NCBI RefSeq assembly: GCF_964204645.1
Contig: NC_134031.1
Span: 5,067,001 to 5,131,000 of the forward strand
DNA length: 64,000 nucleotides
Source of the DNA: Tubulanus polymorphus
Taxonomy: Eukaryota; Nemertea; Palaeonemertea; Tubulaniformes; Tubulanidae
Direction: 5' to 3'
The notes under the pieces were generated by a model. It saw nothing but the letters and a program-made list of their open reading frames with translations. It had not been told where the DNA came from and searched no databases. A program made the position numbers and the translations under genes. This document shows, piece by piece, positions 61,501-63,300 of the stretch (positions are counted from its first letter, which is position 1; each line of letters starts with the position of its first letter).

Positions 61501-63300
61501 CGTCATCCTTTTTCATTCTTCGCTGCTTTTGATAAATTCTTTCGATTCCTTGATATCTAAATAATACCACTGGGCAAAAACGCTCGGGTGAGAGCGAGTT
61601 GGCTTCTGCGCATGTGTTAATCCTAATTATATATTCATTCTATAAATTCTGTAAAATAGAAACGACCGACATAAAATATCAAAACGTGTTCGCACTAGGC
61701 AAAACCGCTCTATTAGGAGCGTTTTTGCTTAATGCGCATGCGCTAATTATAATTATATATTTATTATTGAAACGACCGAACATAAAAATTCAAACACATG
61801 TGCACTAGGTAAAACCGCTCTTATAGTAGCGTTTTTGCTTAATGCGCATGCGCTAATCATTATTGAAACGACTGAACATAAAAATTCACAAATCAGATTT
61901 ACACAATACATTATACAAGTTGTTCAGTCATTTCTTCCAATACATCATTTGATTTCTATAAATACAATTTATAATTACAAACATTTTTTCAATTGCTGGT
62001 AAATATTTAACTACATCAACAAATGTTAAACTTAATCATTGGAGTCTTAATGTTTTTGAAATTATTATATTTCTTCTTCGATCTTTTGGTGATTCTATTG
62101 GTTCGATATCCATTGCTGTTGATTCCTCTGTCAGAAAGAGTATCTTGAGTTTCTTTATCGCTTCTTGATGTGTATGACGTTTTATTAATCTAAAAGATAT
62201 TAGCGGTAACTCTAACCATCTAAAATATATACTAAATACACTTAAATATATCTAAAGGTTTCGTATTTAATAGCCTTAATAACTACAACAAACAGTACTT
62301 ACATTTAGATTTATAATTGTAAACTATAAACTCCTAATTTCGTTTCGAAAGATAGAATATCCTGAGCACAATATTACAGCGTATGTCCATTTCTGGGGTG
62401 ATTTCTAGAATGACACGTCGTTGATTATGCCACGTCATCTAGTTCCGGTTCTAGAATTTTCTCTCTCTGCACATTTGTAATAATGATTCATAATATCTCG
62501 GCGTCATAGTAACAGCTGTAACAGCTGTGAATTTATAGATTTATTCCATAGCTCTGTATATTGAATGTATATAGGCTCAAATAGAATCATGTTCTAGTAT
62601 AAACATCTGATCCTTGATATCAAATTCCTCAACGTATTGTTCATTATTTGGATCATTATTCCATAATTCAATAAATTTCTTTCCCTTTGTTACATGTTCT
62701 GAATATAACTGTAAATATTCTAGTTTCAATTTATTCTCTAAATGTGTTCTAGTTTTATTGTGTCTTGCTTTTTGAGACTTATCTATACTTATCTTACATG
62801 TTGGGCAGTAGTATTTATTTGCTTCCATTTTAATACTATATTTTTTATTAAAATTGATTTTAGAAGTTCAATGATTTAAATGTTATTCATATATATGAAT
62901 ATTTTAAGAGTAATAGGGGTAATAGGCTTTCGGGTTAAAGGTTGAACGGGCGGGTGAGTAAAAAATGAAAAACATAAAAATAATTACAATTTCTACTTGA
63001 ATTAGGAGTGAAACTCATAAAAATGAAAAATAAATTCGAGCGTGTGAGAATTTATTTTTCATTTTTATGAGTTTCGCGAGTAATTCAAGTAGAAATTGTT
63101 ATTATTTTTATGTTTTTCATTTTTTACGAGCTCGACCGTTCGACCTTTGATCTGAAAGCCTATTACCCCTATTACTCACCGCAGCCAGATTTACTCAGGC
63201 CGACTGGAGGAAGACATTTCGTGAAGGGATCTTGTACCTTCAAGTTACAGTTCGGGAGTGCTCGGAATACATCGTCAGTAAATGTGGGATCCGAACCTAG
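43512..63300 (+). CDS. Small secreted six-cysteine protein, split by the Polinton
   Basis: Exons 43512-43560, 43720-43885, 44337-44434, 44727-44838 and 63189-63300 join in frame (537 nt, 178 aa). The first exon is a classic signal peptide (MKLAVVLLLVCVTYCYG). The mature part has six cysteines (DC, TC, NC, VC, EC, KC), enough for three disulfides, and a GDW near its start that recalls the lipocalin G-x-W motif. The size fits lipocalins, but the match is too thin to name it. The fourth intron (44839-63188) contains the whole Polinton. The final exon begins after GCAGCCAG. Using the earlier GCAG instead would give an early stop, which favours 63189. The product should be extracellular. Confidence 0.65.
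44889..44978. repeat. Hairpin (MITE-like) repeat abutting the Polinton left end
   Basis: TAGGTCGGCCTTGCGACG at 44889-44906 and CGTCGCAAGGTCGACCTA at 44961-44978 are inverted repeats with one mismatch. Between them GCGACTCACT occurs twice. The right arm ends on the base immediately before the Polinton AG terminus. Confidence 0.7.
44979..45438 (+). repeat. Polinton left terminal inverted repeat
   Basis: It matches the reverse complement of 62715-63176 with few differences. The outer 266 bases are themselves a near-palindrome: arms 44979-45107 and 45118-45244 surround a 10-base loop, so AGTAATAGGGGTAATAGG occurs at both ends of the fold-back. The inner part contains the polymerase upstream motif and the first 38 polymerase codons. 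Confidence 0.92.
45294..45324 (+). promoter_or_regulatory. Class I upstream motif, DNA polymerase gene
   Basis: AATCAATTTTAATAAAAAA followed by TTTAGTATTAAA runs up to the ATG. It closely matches the sequence upstream of 49379, with related motifs at 56241 and, on the minus strand, 61434. Confidence 0.6.
45325..49350 (+). CDS. polB: Protein-primed family B DNA polymerase with endonuclease VII-like insert
   Basis: The protein is 1341 aa. C2H2 fingers lie at about 8-29, 59-81 and 425-446. Exonuclease motifs are D483-F-E485, the segment at N646-D651, and Y809-x3-D813. Polymerase motif A is D901-A-N-N-L-Y906, motif B is N1067-N-A-F-Y-G1072 and motif C is D1165-T-D1167. All catalytic residues are intact. 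Between exonuclease motifs I and II lies C598-x2-C601, D614-H-D-H617, H627-x2-C630-N631, the pattern of T4 endonuclease VII-type nucleases. A region with C307-L-L-W310 and H403-Y resembles the Cys/His spacing of papain- or OTU-like folds (inference). The enzyme should copy the element from its ends. The start lies inside the left inverted repeat, and the class I motif precedes it. The next gene starts 29 bp after the stop. Confidence 0.95.
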   Translation: MEANKYYCPTCNIDIDKSQKARHNKTRTHLENKLKLEYKDDILETKLEELKNEKETYKCDTCNQSFSDKRYYKEHLKSISHIRNKNNDILGEDYFDNDNDKKQKTIKRIKNKLNNKRPYMEDVRNYINSLDNKKDIEITEAFKSDIGPAAIEFKFHKGKTLEENKKHLENMKEIIKIITDVEYPKISISVKVKFIKSEDKPIYNINSHSQHIISKQHIDDKLDKCYNEVKTKIEEKYFEGSGLIFDEIIFITLHVYNTKYNKLTKSKPIDENNLSYYKEPDIEASSYIKLPFKTNAVINIQNEDDKCLLWTIISCLHPATYNICRLTHYKPFENNYKIDKYPVRIKNIPKIERDNNIKINVFDLIKLPNTKGNNIKHYTLEPLYLSKDYDSNDVIDILYYENHYMWIKQIDLFFRTESDHHNKIYLCRKCLHRFSNESTLLNHKQLCDNHDYCKLVLPNEKDKILEFKKYDYKNKVPFVIYGDFESLNKELTYKDRKDIYYKRKKLNSNESDYSEEPPKTNTIKKIHQSAAAFGLYIKSDYPELIESEYYNYRNENVINHFCDLLIEYEIRFSKLLNTNIEIIMTEEDKEEFEFADKCYYCEKIFNYKDKKVRDHDHLNGKFRGAAHENCNLQAKKINFVPVIFHNLSGYDAYLFIKQLCYKIEEINNEIEILNSNRSKDKIPTYKFKMLAKTSENYISFQFGCLRFIDSYRFLNSSLDNLSKSLVDDELKILKEYYPNNDDFQLMRYKGAIPYSFYKNHNDFNITELLKEQFYDELRSEYVKDEVYNRTLNIWNHFKIENHGQLVDLYLKSDVLLLTDIFERFRDVNLKYFNIDPCHCYSSPGLTWDCGLKFTDIKMDLLTNIDQLLLFEKSIRGGVSGVLGDRYFNVNDNPGYKLLYIDANNLYGWAMMEPQPYGMFEITEVLQIDKFDWKKRILDIADDSDIGYFFVVDLEYPENIKFKSRNLAYCPEHKTVKHEELSNYQKRIKPDNHIHTEKLMVTQEDKYNYVVHYRMLKFYLNQGMILKKVHRYISFSQSKWLEKYIDFNTTQRTKSKTDFEKDFFKLMNNAFYGKTCENIRNRNDIELVSNGKRIRHLQSYPKFIGNRIFDENLAAVKMRRTSMKFNKPIYVGAAVLEISKLLMYEFYYNVLQPHFGEKHIQILYFDTDSYILKIKTDNITDDLKTLKHHFDFSNYPKNHELFSNDNKKVPGKFKDELGGEEMIEFIGIRSKMYSYKTKEHEAKKLKGITKSVVEKNIHFKDYINCIFNEEVRKHKMKCLRSEYHEMFIEEIEKISLNPFDDKRYILDDGIHTVAYGCNLDEYIKFKREETKENEIMKRILTC
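49349..49378 (+). promoter_or_regulatory. Class I upstream motif, OB-fold candidate gene
   Basis: AATCAATTTCAATAAAAATT then TGTATAATAA precedes the ATG and overlaps the polymerase stop codon by two bases. It matches the polymerase upstream sequence nearly base for base outside any inverted repeat. Confidence 0.65.
49379..49720 (+). CDS. Small conserved Polinton protein, putative ssDNA-binding OB fold
   Basis: A 113-aa protein with a central segment rich in beta-strand-type residues: KKYLITNIETITNKYGDKLV, then YKFRTYLPDRFHRLS and a DFYFIYKG end. Proteins with a Y.I..I..I.TKYG...V..L....LP.RF pattern accompany the polymerase in many animal Polintons. An OB-fold single-strand DNA-binding role is my inference from that pattern and from its place right after polB under the same type of upstream motif. 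No catalytic motif is visible. Confidence 0.6.
   Translation: MESKQVHSEFLDRIKDTSSVKSVDYKFKKLTELTIHKKYLITNIETITNKYGDKLVIHLEYEGLKGNKYKFRTYLPDRFHRLSSEDLEELYSGDFYFIYKGKNEKEHHEIDFE
49721..49737 (+). promoter_or_regulatory. Weak class II upstream motif, penton gene
   Basis: GAAAATATGTAAAATAA fills the whole gap between the stop and the next ATG. It has the terminal ATAAATG but no T-run. Confidence 0.35.
49738..50496 (+). CDS. Penton-like minor capsid protein
   Basis: A 252-aa protein beginning with FIDSRR...FIVQLDR-type strands, then the INISLCNSFYNI segment found in Polinton minor capsid proteins, GLYNLETLAQEIN, and a strand-rich C-terminus ending ELVIRCKE. The length and the order of short strands and turns fit a single jelly roll, which forms the vertex (penton) in Polinton and adintovirus virions (family knowledge). 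No membrane segment or signal peptide is seen. It stands apart from the major capsid gene, with six genes between. Confidence 0.78.
   Translation: MAELKEYRIFIDSRRLTNYKSHNLIVQLDREFKNCVDLKLINISLCNSFYNISDKTIEHRLFMIFDRNADKWYHIFIRPGLYNLETLAQEINRRARAKMGAAAGFVIKFLKSDINNKVRIKLDKGEQYKFLVKKPMAKLLGINLDKLYSNVDITPNLIPYTHFYIYCNLIDPTKTFEATKDITCNSGLLNILPLKNVKEFGTQINYNLTECDFKPCIPRFNNFRLEIRNHNGYLIDLNNFPVIYELVIRCKE
50497..50512 (+). promoter_or_regulatory. Class II upstream motif
   Basis: TTTTTTCATTATATAA directly after a TAA stop, joined to ATG, giving the TAATTTTTT...TAAATG pattern. Confidence 0.55.
50513..50854 (+). CDS. Unrecognised small acidic Polinton protein
   Basis: A 113-aa protein, soluble in appearance, with an N-terminus MNITVGPSICFGFDFKHG and a helix-rich, Asp/Asn/Ile-rich remainder. 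I do not recognise a domain. It sits between the penton-like gene and the first small membrane protein. Its stop codon touches the next ATG, and the next gene's T-rich upstream motif is embedded in its last codons, so the two genes share sequence for coding and control. Confidence 0.7.
   Translation: MNITVGPSICFGFDFKHGKEMRIKLNDVITDIKSKSFNNASMIDKEKYNIEKVIDLIKSPLEYYELNEDGIIDDIKNILSKIYDNHKTSNEINVEIIINKLTKYFDDSNFFDK
50836..50854 (+). promoter_or_regulatory. Class II upstream motif inside the preceding coding sequence
   Basis: TAATTTTTTTGATAAATAA ends at the ATG of 50855. It lies wholly within the end of the previous gene, yet keeps the same layout as the intergenic copies. Confidence 0.6.
50855..51076 (+). 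CDS. Small membrane protein, conserved in animal Polintons
   Basis: A 73-aa protein with two hydrophobic segments, about 7-26 (GLYNGALLSVGTVGYSMV) and 48-62, and an internal GYSM near KKL. Similar small proteins with GAL..GT.GYSM..KK and a C-terminal DYL...K(Y/W)IPP recur in Polintons and some large DNA viruses (recollection of the family pattern). It is probably a virion or membrane-associated protein. It starts immediately after the preceding stop codon. Confidence 0.65.
   Translation: MSDNKWIITGLYNGALLSVGTVGYSMVLKKLFKMGSVNVDRFDINDILKLTLAVTLSNLTIDYLEKQKYIPPM
51077..51103 (+). promoter_or_regulatory. Class II upstream motif
   Basis: TAATTTTTTTGC followed by TAAATAA and then ATG, in a 27-bp gap between genes. 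Confidence 0.6.
51104..51526 (+). CDS. Two-helix membrane protein with central coiled coil
   Basis: A 140-aa protein with an N-terminal hydrophobic segment rich in Gly and Ala (about 3-25, ending GGGYLFKH), a charged coiled-coil-like region (about 30-75, RRHNLALEKYNKAAEEYREK), a stretch with LSDYY, and a C-terminal anchor (about 118-138). The GGGYLF...E..RH..ALE layout is shared by uncharacterised proteins of animal Polintons. The function is unknown. The two-anchor topology suggests a spacer or scaffold on a virion membrane (inference). Confidence 0.65.
   Translation: MASAIITIIGSAIVNALAFTGGGYLFKHIDKNSSLGEQRRHNLALEKYNKAAEEYREKRQNYMDYINKELYDQKISHRDFQSVDDAMSLYNAVTNKEKLHLYKPKLSDYYTRSKEQQKYEIIWILGGTVIVIFIAYKFTN
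51527..51545 (+). promoter_or_regulatory. Class II upstream motif
   Basis: TAATTTTTATTCTAAATAA directly follows the TAG stop and joins the next ATG. Confidence 0.6.
51546..51980 (+). CDS. Membrane protein flanked by coiled coils
   Basis: A 144-aa protein with a basic helical N-terminal part, two hydrophobic segments close together (about 47-66 and 70-90, with FLAIFSPLTPLAISIGVLGL), then a Lys-rich coiled-coil-like tail. No known domain is recognised. It is the third of three consecutive small membrane proteins, each with its own class II start motif, which suggests a set used together in a membrane-containing assembly stage (inference). Confidence 0.6.
   Translation: MEDKVDSIDIIPHDINKTKLKTYLEKQILEFESDLKIKKKKYLKSKIIYYLIISGSVTISSVITFLAIFSPLTPLAISIGVLGLSSSVLTGISSKLNIKSNKEKIKTNIKEINKLKNTLDYIISLNGHITVEEQDKLLKELVNY
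51981..51996 (+). promoter_or_regulatory. Class II upstream motif
   Basis: TTTTTTAATTATATAA between a TAA stop and ATG. Confidence 0.55.
51997..53343 (+). CDS. Conserved Polinton structural-type protein, tail-anchored
   Basis: A 448-aa protein. Its N-terminal two thirds carry the conserved segments CATTGCGISWNDHL, LFRFHTYFQ, ILGAQVETRSPIIG and FDAQKQFKVLFED that mark an uncharacterised family repeatedly found next to Polinton capsid genes. The last third is a low-complexity Lys/Asn/Asp linker ending in a hydrophobic C-terminal anchor (LAITCIGIVIGGILYFKF). The position beside membrane and capsid genes suggests a virion membrane protein (inference). Oddity: a 16-bp GC-rich perfect palindrome lies in the linker at 53188-53203. 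It has no protease-like H-D-C triad in the adenain order that I can see. Confidence 0.7.
   Translation: MGFPKAFQYNKSIKYNIPAIDFNKDITYRNEVLYSLIDLYIYVTESKSFHVKMENIFHVYTINFKNLNEAKQWLLKSNMKYWQNQLNFAVYCATTGCGISWNDHLNKPSLPLMLSLFRFHTYFQRKLILDELECPLPGSKYFKELNNNINFSKFYKICNEFNINSNKDFRAKIGTMGGLGILYTKEFGKIMTNSDIRTLNWNELPKYYNNIQQQNNNGWVNFILENGEGFTQAGIQRINQSIRIYLICILGAQVETRSPIIGNDNTSFDAQKQFKVLFEDSIHNDKNRSIPENIVRYQNYLDKSHVRLNYCIGPNLLIISNDLVLKMGNIIGYNNLIKTATINNSFGLNDINKKIITAPKLMEGEKNKKHIQSTETKTKNIKLDNDSKIKDYNTTENGAVRHPHGDNRTDIIQHDIIKLNDDNKSHENTKLAITCIGIVIGGILYFKF
53344..53359 (+). promoter_or_regulatory. Class II upstream motif
   Basis: TTTTTTTATTATGTAA after the TAA stop, joined to ATG. Confidence 0.55.
53360..54841 (+). 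CDS. Acidic coiled-coil protein with C-terminal membrane segments
   Basis: A 493-aa protein. Residues 1-60 are strongly acidic, a helical middle leads to a coiled coil at about 270-345, then a hydrophobic helix (about 373-395), a Pro-rich linker (TPTPTPNKPDKPPG), and two further hydrophobic stretches (GVIASIVGFILKSAGNIINF and a final helix). The end pattern W.LSKK.A.A.PG.I.SIV.FI.K.AG is shared by uncharacterised proteins in many animal Polintons. Its function is unknown and it is probably membrane-bound in particles or assembly sites. The stop codon lies within the first of four tandem 26-bp repeats, so the last eight residues come from repeat sequence. Confidence 0.72.
   Translation: MDVEGGEDIPLDDMGNNNEGYIDDDYNDAETNIDNDDESAYNSNLTTPEFIDKARSKISIENEVPELTEKELKYNKITSNFKLLFERSGYLINDEGANLLAPDLKYLNGEYYYRLKGDYYIKITYRNRILAKLTLMRVELSKIKRISNSNEITDVTKEERNENLETFKYNVSRLFKTIENNLETYEEFKDRLDKLGKSEPETSSEQNITSKTSKLKSNKVPIEKLLPNGLLDATDQELEDLDIFSDKAIREIISIRLASDKNAHDKSIRDFKIRFLEKELTDKNKEIEQLKSDLDHQVIDEIEYRQKELRLEKEIDDLEYNIELQKEEIKLLLKSYDYNINRLKDVFKRYLIKPNSEISLKDRIKLLFKLEGITILSILTAVTMVFTTIGLAISNSLKSTPTPTPNKPDKPPGNNSIQDKVKDGLKKLAKYLWELSKKSAAALPGVIASIVGFILKSAGNIINFAAEHIILFLITVVSAIIFGLVNMISKNIK
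54811..54934. repeat. 26-bp tandem repeat spanning a stop codon
   Basis: AGTAAACATGATATCAAAAA plus ATATCA repeats about four times with a fifth partial copy. The first copy is the last coding segment of the 493-aa gene, and one copy has an extra C. Near identity of the copies points to recent expansion. Confidence 0.92.
54938..54960 (+). promoter_or_regulatory. Class II upstream motif, major capsid gene
   Basis: TTAATTTTTTTGTTAAATAA directly precedes the capsid ATG. It is the fullest match to the TAATTTTTT...TAAATG pattern and belongs to the gene expected to be expressed most strongly and late. Confidence 0.65.
54961..56208 (+). CDS. mcp: Major capsid protein, double jelly roll
   Basis: A 415-aa protein. 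The N-terminus contains IPRLTQNTFYVPNSIYLSAD, then GRYLIKKLTIKIG, a typical opening of Polinton major capsid proteins. The C-terminal half contains YALWLDFRTTEDNLLHGSG followed by IQLFMTK and a final strand KMHIYIISDAQLNI, also characteristic. Family members fold as two beta barrels and form the icosahedral shell. No frameshift or stop interrupts it, which together with intact penton and ATPase genes suggests particle-forming capacity. It is near the end of the rightward block and followed by the C2H2 gene. Confidence 0.85.
   Translation: MSGSYINPSKNHRISNAIKAERSHHIITHNPSNINPDETLYVRIPRLTQNTFYVPNSIYLSADIKVIGNNNNYVVDNVGRYLIKKLTIKIGPETVFSLDDYNLFSHYKDLWLTKENRNNMIFQGIQSENQNKLRSEANSAILTNDVDKLIKSIYGSKYKIPLDFELINNNAPLYKYAIQEDIIFEIIFAPVNEIVLSSVNKDMSYKLSNICLEYDTVTDENISSIIQTQYNQGFSLLYDSIDKFKTVTINANDEIINENINFPRRSIKGILIFFTIGTYTNGAINVDNYYNPEITKVEITIEGIANKIFCQGMRMIDQWPEIRKHFMNEKVKSSENCNINQIDYYTGNKYALWLDFRTTEDNLLHGSGKKLQNTKDGIQLFMTKKKGIKNFKMHIYIISDAQLNIVNSQLDSVMY
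56209..56240 (+). promoter_or_regulatory. Class I upstream motif, C2H2 gene
   Basis: AATTTTAACTTTAATAAAAA then TATATATAATAA before ATGG. It differs from its upstream neighbours, which all use class II. Confidence 0.55.
56241..57392 (+). CDS. C2H2 zinc-finger protein with acidic repeats
   Basis: A 383-aa protein. Residues about 49-85 contain four imperfect repeats of NIE.KIED. Three U1-type C2H2 fingers follow, starting YCDVCKKYIS (about 114), HCNICNLDIS (about 199) and ICDYCNKEIE (about 230), with H..K(S)K.H ends like the fingers at the start of the polymerase. A duplicated NVNPIETND segment separates fingers one and two. The C-terminal 130 residues are acidic and helical with no known domain. 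A DNA- or RNA-binding role is likely. The class I motif groups it with replication genes despite its place after the capsid gene. Confidence 0.7.
   Translation: MEGGIYEIQSPSEMISDIYYILPYDEYSKHFGDCFNQFKYRISKIDKNIETKKENNIEPKIEDNIEYKIEDNIETKIEDSNNIETKIEDVTASTSYNIPSTYDIESKKDYNQKYCDVCKKYISYKNWASHKKSKKHIEKEKNNNDNNISVSNIKDNVNPIETNDTIDNITDDVINNVNPIETNDNDITDNEIIDDSKKHCNICNLDISKSNFSKHKKSKWHIENEKELICDYCNKEIEPVDKITHYKSKLHLINVYKDVGMLPLLDEPKKYIKYFNPETKQYYIFFKLLFDKLLAYAEDNPDQIYKLAYNGYLDLFNLINDFEFDFDGDNSYDYFEKLRIKAGLSDDERRMKGEIELINMPKTSDEFDINKDDFINVLETKLE
57429..57471 (+). repeat. Left arm of 43-bp inverted repeat at the junction
   Basis: CTAGACGTACGAGTAAGAAA and its flanks pair with 57698-57740 with about two mismatches, enclosing about 226 bp. 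The arm contains the short palindrome CGTACG. Confidence 0.9.
57493..57583. repeat. 13-bp tandem array, seven copies
   Basis: The unit ATAAATTATAAAC (last base C, T or A) is repeated seven times inside the loop of the junction inverted repeat. It is almost entirely A+T and would melt easily. Confidence 0.92.
57698..57740 (-). repeat. Right arm of 43-bp inverted repeat at the junction
   Basis: Reverse complement of 57429-57471, ending shortly before the stop codon of the ATPase gene. Confidence 0.9.
57773..58351 (-). CDS. A32/FtsK-HerA type packaging ATPase
   Basis: A 192-aa protein with Walker A at G5-V-T-N-C-G-K-T12, Walker B at residues 83-88 (LLIIDD), a GRHFGITTWVLNQ segment at about 109-121 that supplies the sensor Gln, and an ENIRFLVLF strand, all typical of the Polinton/adintovirus genome-packaging ATPase. 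It would pump element DNA into capsids. Oddity: the frame has a stop just upstream of this ATG, so the protein begins right at the Walker A strand and lacks the 20-40 residues that usually precede it. It follows the integrase gene by 30 bp and is the last gene of the leftward block. Confidence 0.88.
   Translation of the reverse strand: MLVTGVTNCGKTHFILDLLETIYKNHFDNIILFCPTYEMNETYNRDIVFKDKKFIILNSKTVKDNLDNCIKIAIDIYKGSNTLLIIDDCANLHDSKIRESELCYLAFSGRHFGITTWVLNQKYNSIVKDFRENIRFLVLFYNKDRKSMQQSSEENQIIPPELHDEYMNKLKNKKGSKLLMRLQFPYEYKFIK
58382..59467 (-). CDS. int: Retrovirus-type integrase with chromodomain
   Basis: A 361-aa protein of the rve family. Catalytic acidic residues fit D79 (in QADLID), D139 (QFDEGKEFYNKHF) and E173 (VIERFNKTLK). 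A GYNNSKHSSIN segment follows, as usual, then a small beta-barrel-like region (FKIGQHVRISKYRKTF) and a chromodomain at about 318-358 (YSLVKYKGYDDKFNEWI). The enzyme inserts element ends into host DNA with 6-bp duplications. The chromodomain may steer insertion to marked chromatin. It is complete and uninterrupted. Confidence 0.93.
   Translation of the reverse strand: MKKEQYLRDLYYNPESEVSYSNVSELWNKIKSDNSNIKYSELKSWLQNQPTYQIHKKMDKKYLTRKVMVSCIDQQWQADLIDMKNLEEYNKGYFWILNVIDIFSRYAWSIPIKNKTGIEVTNSFKLIFKEAIPDKIQFDEGKEFYNKHFKKLLTDNDVEYFSTHSDKKASVIERFNKTLKTRMWKYFTANETYKYIDVLDDLVKGYNNSKHSSINMKPIQARKEENSEIVWNNLYGAFVTHDFGEPKFKIGQHVRISKYRKTFYKGYTPNFTEEIFEIKKIILTKPFVYKLFDLKDEEILGYFYEQELSLVPNPDEIEYKIEKVLKTKTLRGKKYSLVKYKGYDDKFNEWILSSKIKRINE
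59474..59833 (-). CDS. Basic single-span membrane protein
   Basis: A 119-aa protein. Residues 1-40 are very basic (KKKPRSEKQIKLARELGKRS) and could bind DNA. A Ser/Asn/Asp linker leads to one membrane helix (about 62-81, YITIGLVTVIILSGVIY), and the tail is acidic. A basic segment starting K.KPRSEKQ is common in an uncharacterised Polinton gene next to the integrase. It could tie packaged DNA to a membrane (inference). It overlaps the end of the upstream membrane gene by eight bases and starts in a class II TAAATG. Confidence 0.62.
   Translation of the reverse strand: MSDGVKKKPRSEKQIKLARELGKRSSELKKAKKKKLTDINESPDIDSNNNPSDSSNAGSNYKLYITIGLVTVIILSGVIYKSKFKSDDKYDSDDDKPIIPENKSNHKAIETKSKLLLMD
59826..60427 (-). 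pseudogene. Membrane gene in two frames, frame change at an A-run
   Basis: The first part (60427 to about 60180, ATG in a class II motif) reads as an acidic, helical protein up to ITFQELDAMKPDKV. It then stops at 60140 if the frame is kept. The second part is open in the next frame from about 60190 to its stop at 59826. It contains CNQLIPIDDENKLYNDL and a hydrophobic end (GYASFQLGSVMTLISTGVITF). The two frames overlap at A6 on the minus strand (60185-60180). One extra A, or a -1 ribosomal shift on A-AAA-AAT (60185-60179), would connect them into about 200 residues, a length expected for this Polinton membrane family. Whether it is broken or uses programmed frameshifting is undecided. Confidence 0.7.
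59834..59852 (-). promoter_or_regulatory. Class II-like upstream motif, leftward gene
   Basis: Minus strand AAAATTAACTAAAATAA before ATGAG keeps the ATAAATG end. It lies inside the coding end of the preceding gene. Confidence 0.4.
60428..60462 (-). promoter_or_regulatory. Class II upstream motif, split membrane gene
   Basis: On the minus strand a T-run and T-rich CTCTTTTTCTC block is followed by TAATATAA and ATG, matching the class II layout. Confidence 0.5.
60463..60759. other. A+T-rich gap between HNH and membrane genes
   Basis: No gene is seen. TGATACTAG/CTAGTATC-type words recur in inverted orientation near 60478-60530. GGGTGCTGTTTATGGCACC near 60706 can form a short GC-rich hairpin that could end HNH transcripts. 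Confidence 0.5.
60760..61434 (-). CDS. HNH endonuclease with N-terminal zinc ribbon
   Basis: A 224-aa protein. C25-x2-C28 and C51-x2-C54 form a zinc-ribbon-like pair around SLTEFSKRKISKDGFQ, the layout of many phage and giant-virus HNH proteins. The nuclease core is H144-I-D146-H147-VLPISKF, N170 in WKNLRPLE and N179 in KKENQIKSNK. It may nick or resolve element DNA, or act as a homing-type enzyme. The class I motif suggests expression with the polymerase. Its last 37 codons are duplicated at about 62609-62719, where they are fused to the polymerase start. Confidence 0.82.
   Translation of the reverse strand: MEPEQPQIINITNNTGVINIYYKKCSKCELNKSLTEFSKRKISKDGFQYCCKTCTKLYTKQYREDNIEHYNYYMTKYMRERYQTDLNFRLKQCLRSRLTQLFNKETHSETLSNLLGCSDEFLKSWIIFQFDDKMNIDNYGDYYHIDHVLPISKFNMNDEYNKKLIWGWKNLRPLEKKENQIKSNKLDLQLYLEQLTKAKTFIDQWNNNPNNERYVEEFDIKDPK
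61435..61465 (-). promoter_or_regulatory. Class I upstream motif, HNH gene
   Basis: Minus strand CAATTTAGTAAAAAAATACG then TATAATAA before ATGG. It is the only class I motif in the leftward block. Confidence 0.55.
61571..61895. repeat. Three-copy repeat of about 110 bp with hairpin and TGCGCATGCG
   Basis: Copies begin near 61571, 61700 and 61810. Each has a short hairpin CGCTC...GAGCG (imperfect in the third), then TGCGCATG in a palindromic setting, then AATTATA and GAAACGACCGAACATAAAA-type words. Copies two and three are nearly identical, while copy one is older. No reading frame is conserved between copies, so this is probably a control or origin-type region. Confidence 0.75.
61928..62258 (-). 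pseudogene. Decayed open frame in the right subterminal region
   Basis: One minus-strand frame is open for over 100 codons except for a TGA at 62038-62036 and gives protein-like text: HQEAIKKLKILFLTEES, AMDIEPIESPKDRRRN, then after the stop LSLTFVDVVKYLPAIEKMF. No start codon or known family is recognised. Codon use is less A+T-biased than in the element's core genes, which hints at a separate source. It may be a relic of a captured gene. Confidence 0.3.
62259..62576. other. Subterminal noncoding DNA of the element
   Basis: I see no gene, motif or repeat here beyond a short AACAGCTGTAACAGCTGT direct repeat near 62511. Its base composition is closer to host DNA than that of the gene-bearing part. 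Confidence 0.5.
62577..62828 (-). pseudogene. Chimeric frame: polymerase N-terminus fused to HNH tail
   Basis: The 83-codon frame begins with the same 38 codons as the polymerase (C2H2 finger; CNIDIDK replaced by CKISIDK) because it lies in the right inverted repeat. At 62714 it switches to a copy of the HNH C-terminus (LQLYSEHVTKGKKF, VEEFDIKD) and ends in eight or so new residues. It has the class I motif upstream, so it could be transcribed like the polymerase. It lacks any catalytic part. It could be a small zinc-finger protein or simply a by-product of terminal-repeat copying. Confidence 0.75.
62609..62719 (-). repeat. Duplicated HNH 3' segment
   Basis: About 110 bp similar to 60769-60879 in the same orientation, with roughly one difference per ten bases. 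Shared words include GATCCTTGATATCAAATTCC and TCATTATTTGGAT. Confidence 0.88.
62715..63176 (-). repeat. Polinton right terminal inverted repeat
   Basis: Inverted copy of 44979-45438. It contains the same internal fold-back, with its inner copy of AGTAATAGGGGTAATAGG at 62909. It ends ATTACT at 63176, 12 bp before host exon 5 of the secreted-protein gene. Confidence 0.92.

Larger units (their letters stand above)
44979..63176. mobile_element. Polinton/Maverick (adintovirus-type) virus-like element, complete
   Basis: The element is 18.2 kb long with inverted repeats of about 460 bp that begin AG and end CT, as in Polintons. It carries the family hallmark set: protein-primed family B polymerase, retrovirus-type integrase, packaging ATPase, major capsid and penton-like proteins. 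Genes are intronless, tightly packed and far richer in A+T than the host, and they form two convergent blocks meeting at about 57393-57772. Six-base target duplications are expected for this family, but flanks GACCTA and CACCGC do not match. All core genes except one small membrane gene are open, so the copy looks recent. Confidence 0.93.

Noticed and set aside
61571-61895. CRISPR-like array
   Set aside because: There are only three long, unequal repeats with no uniform spacers, in a eukaryotic element.
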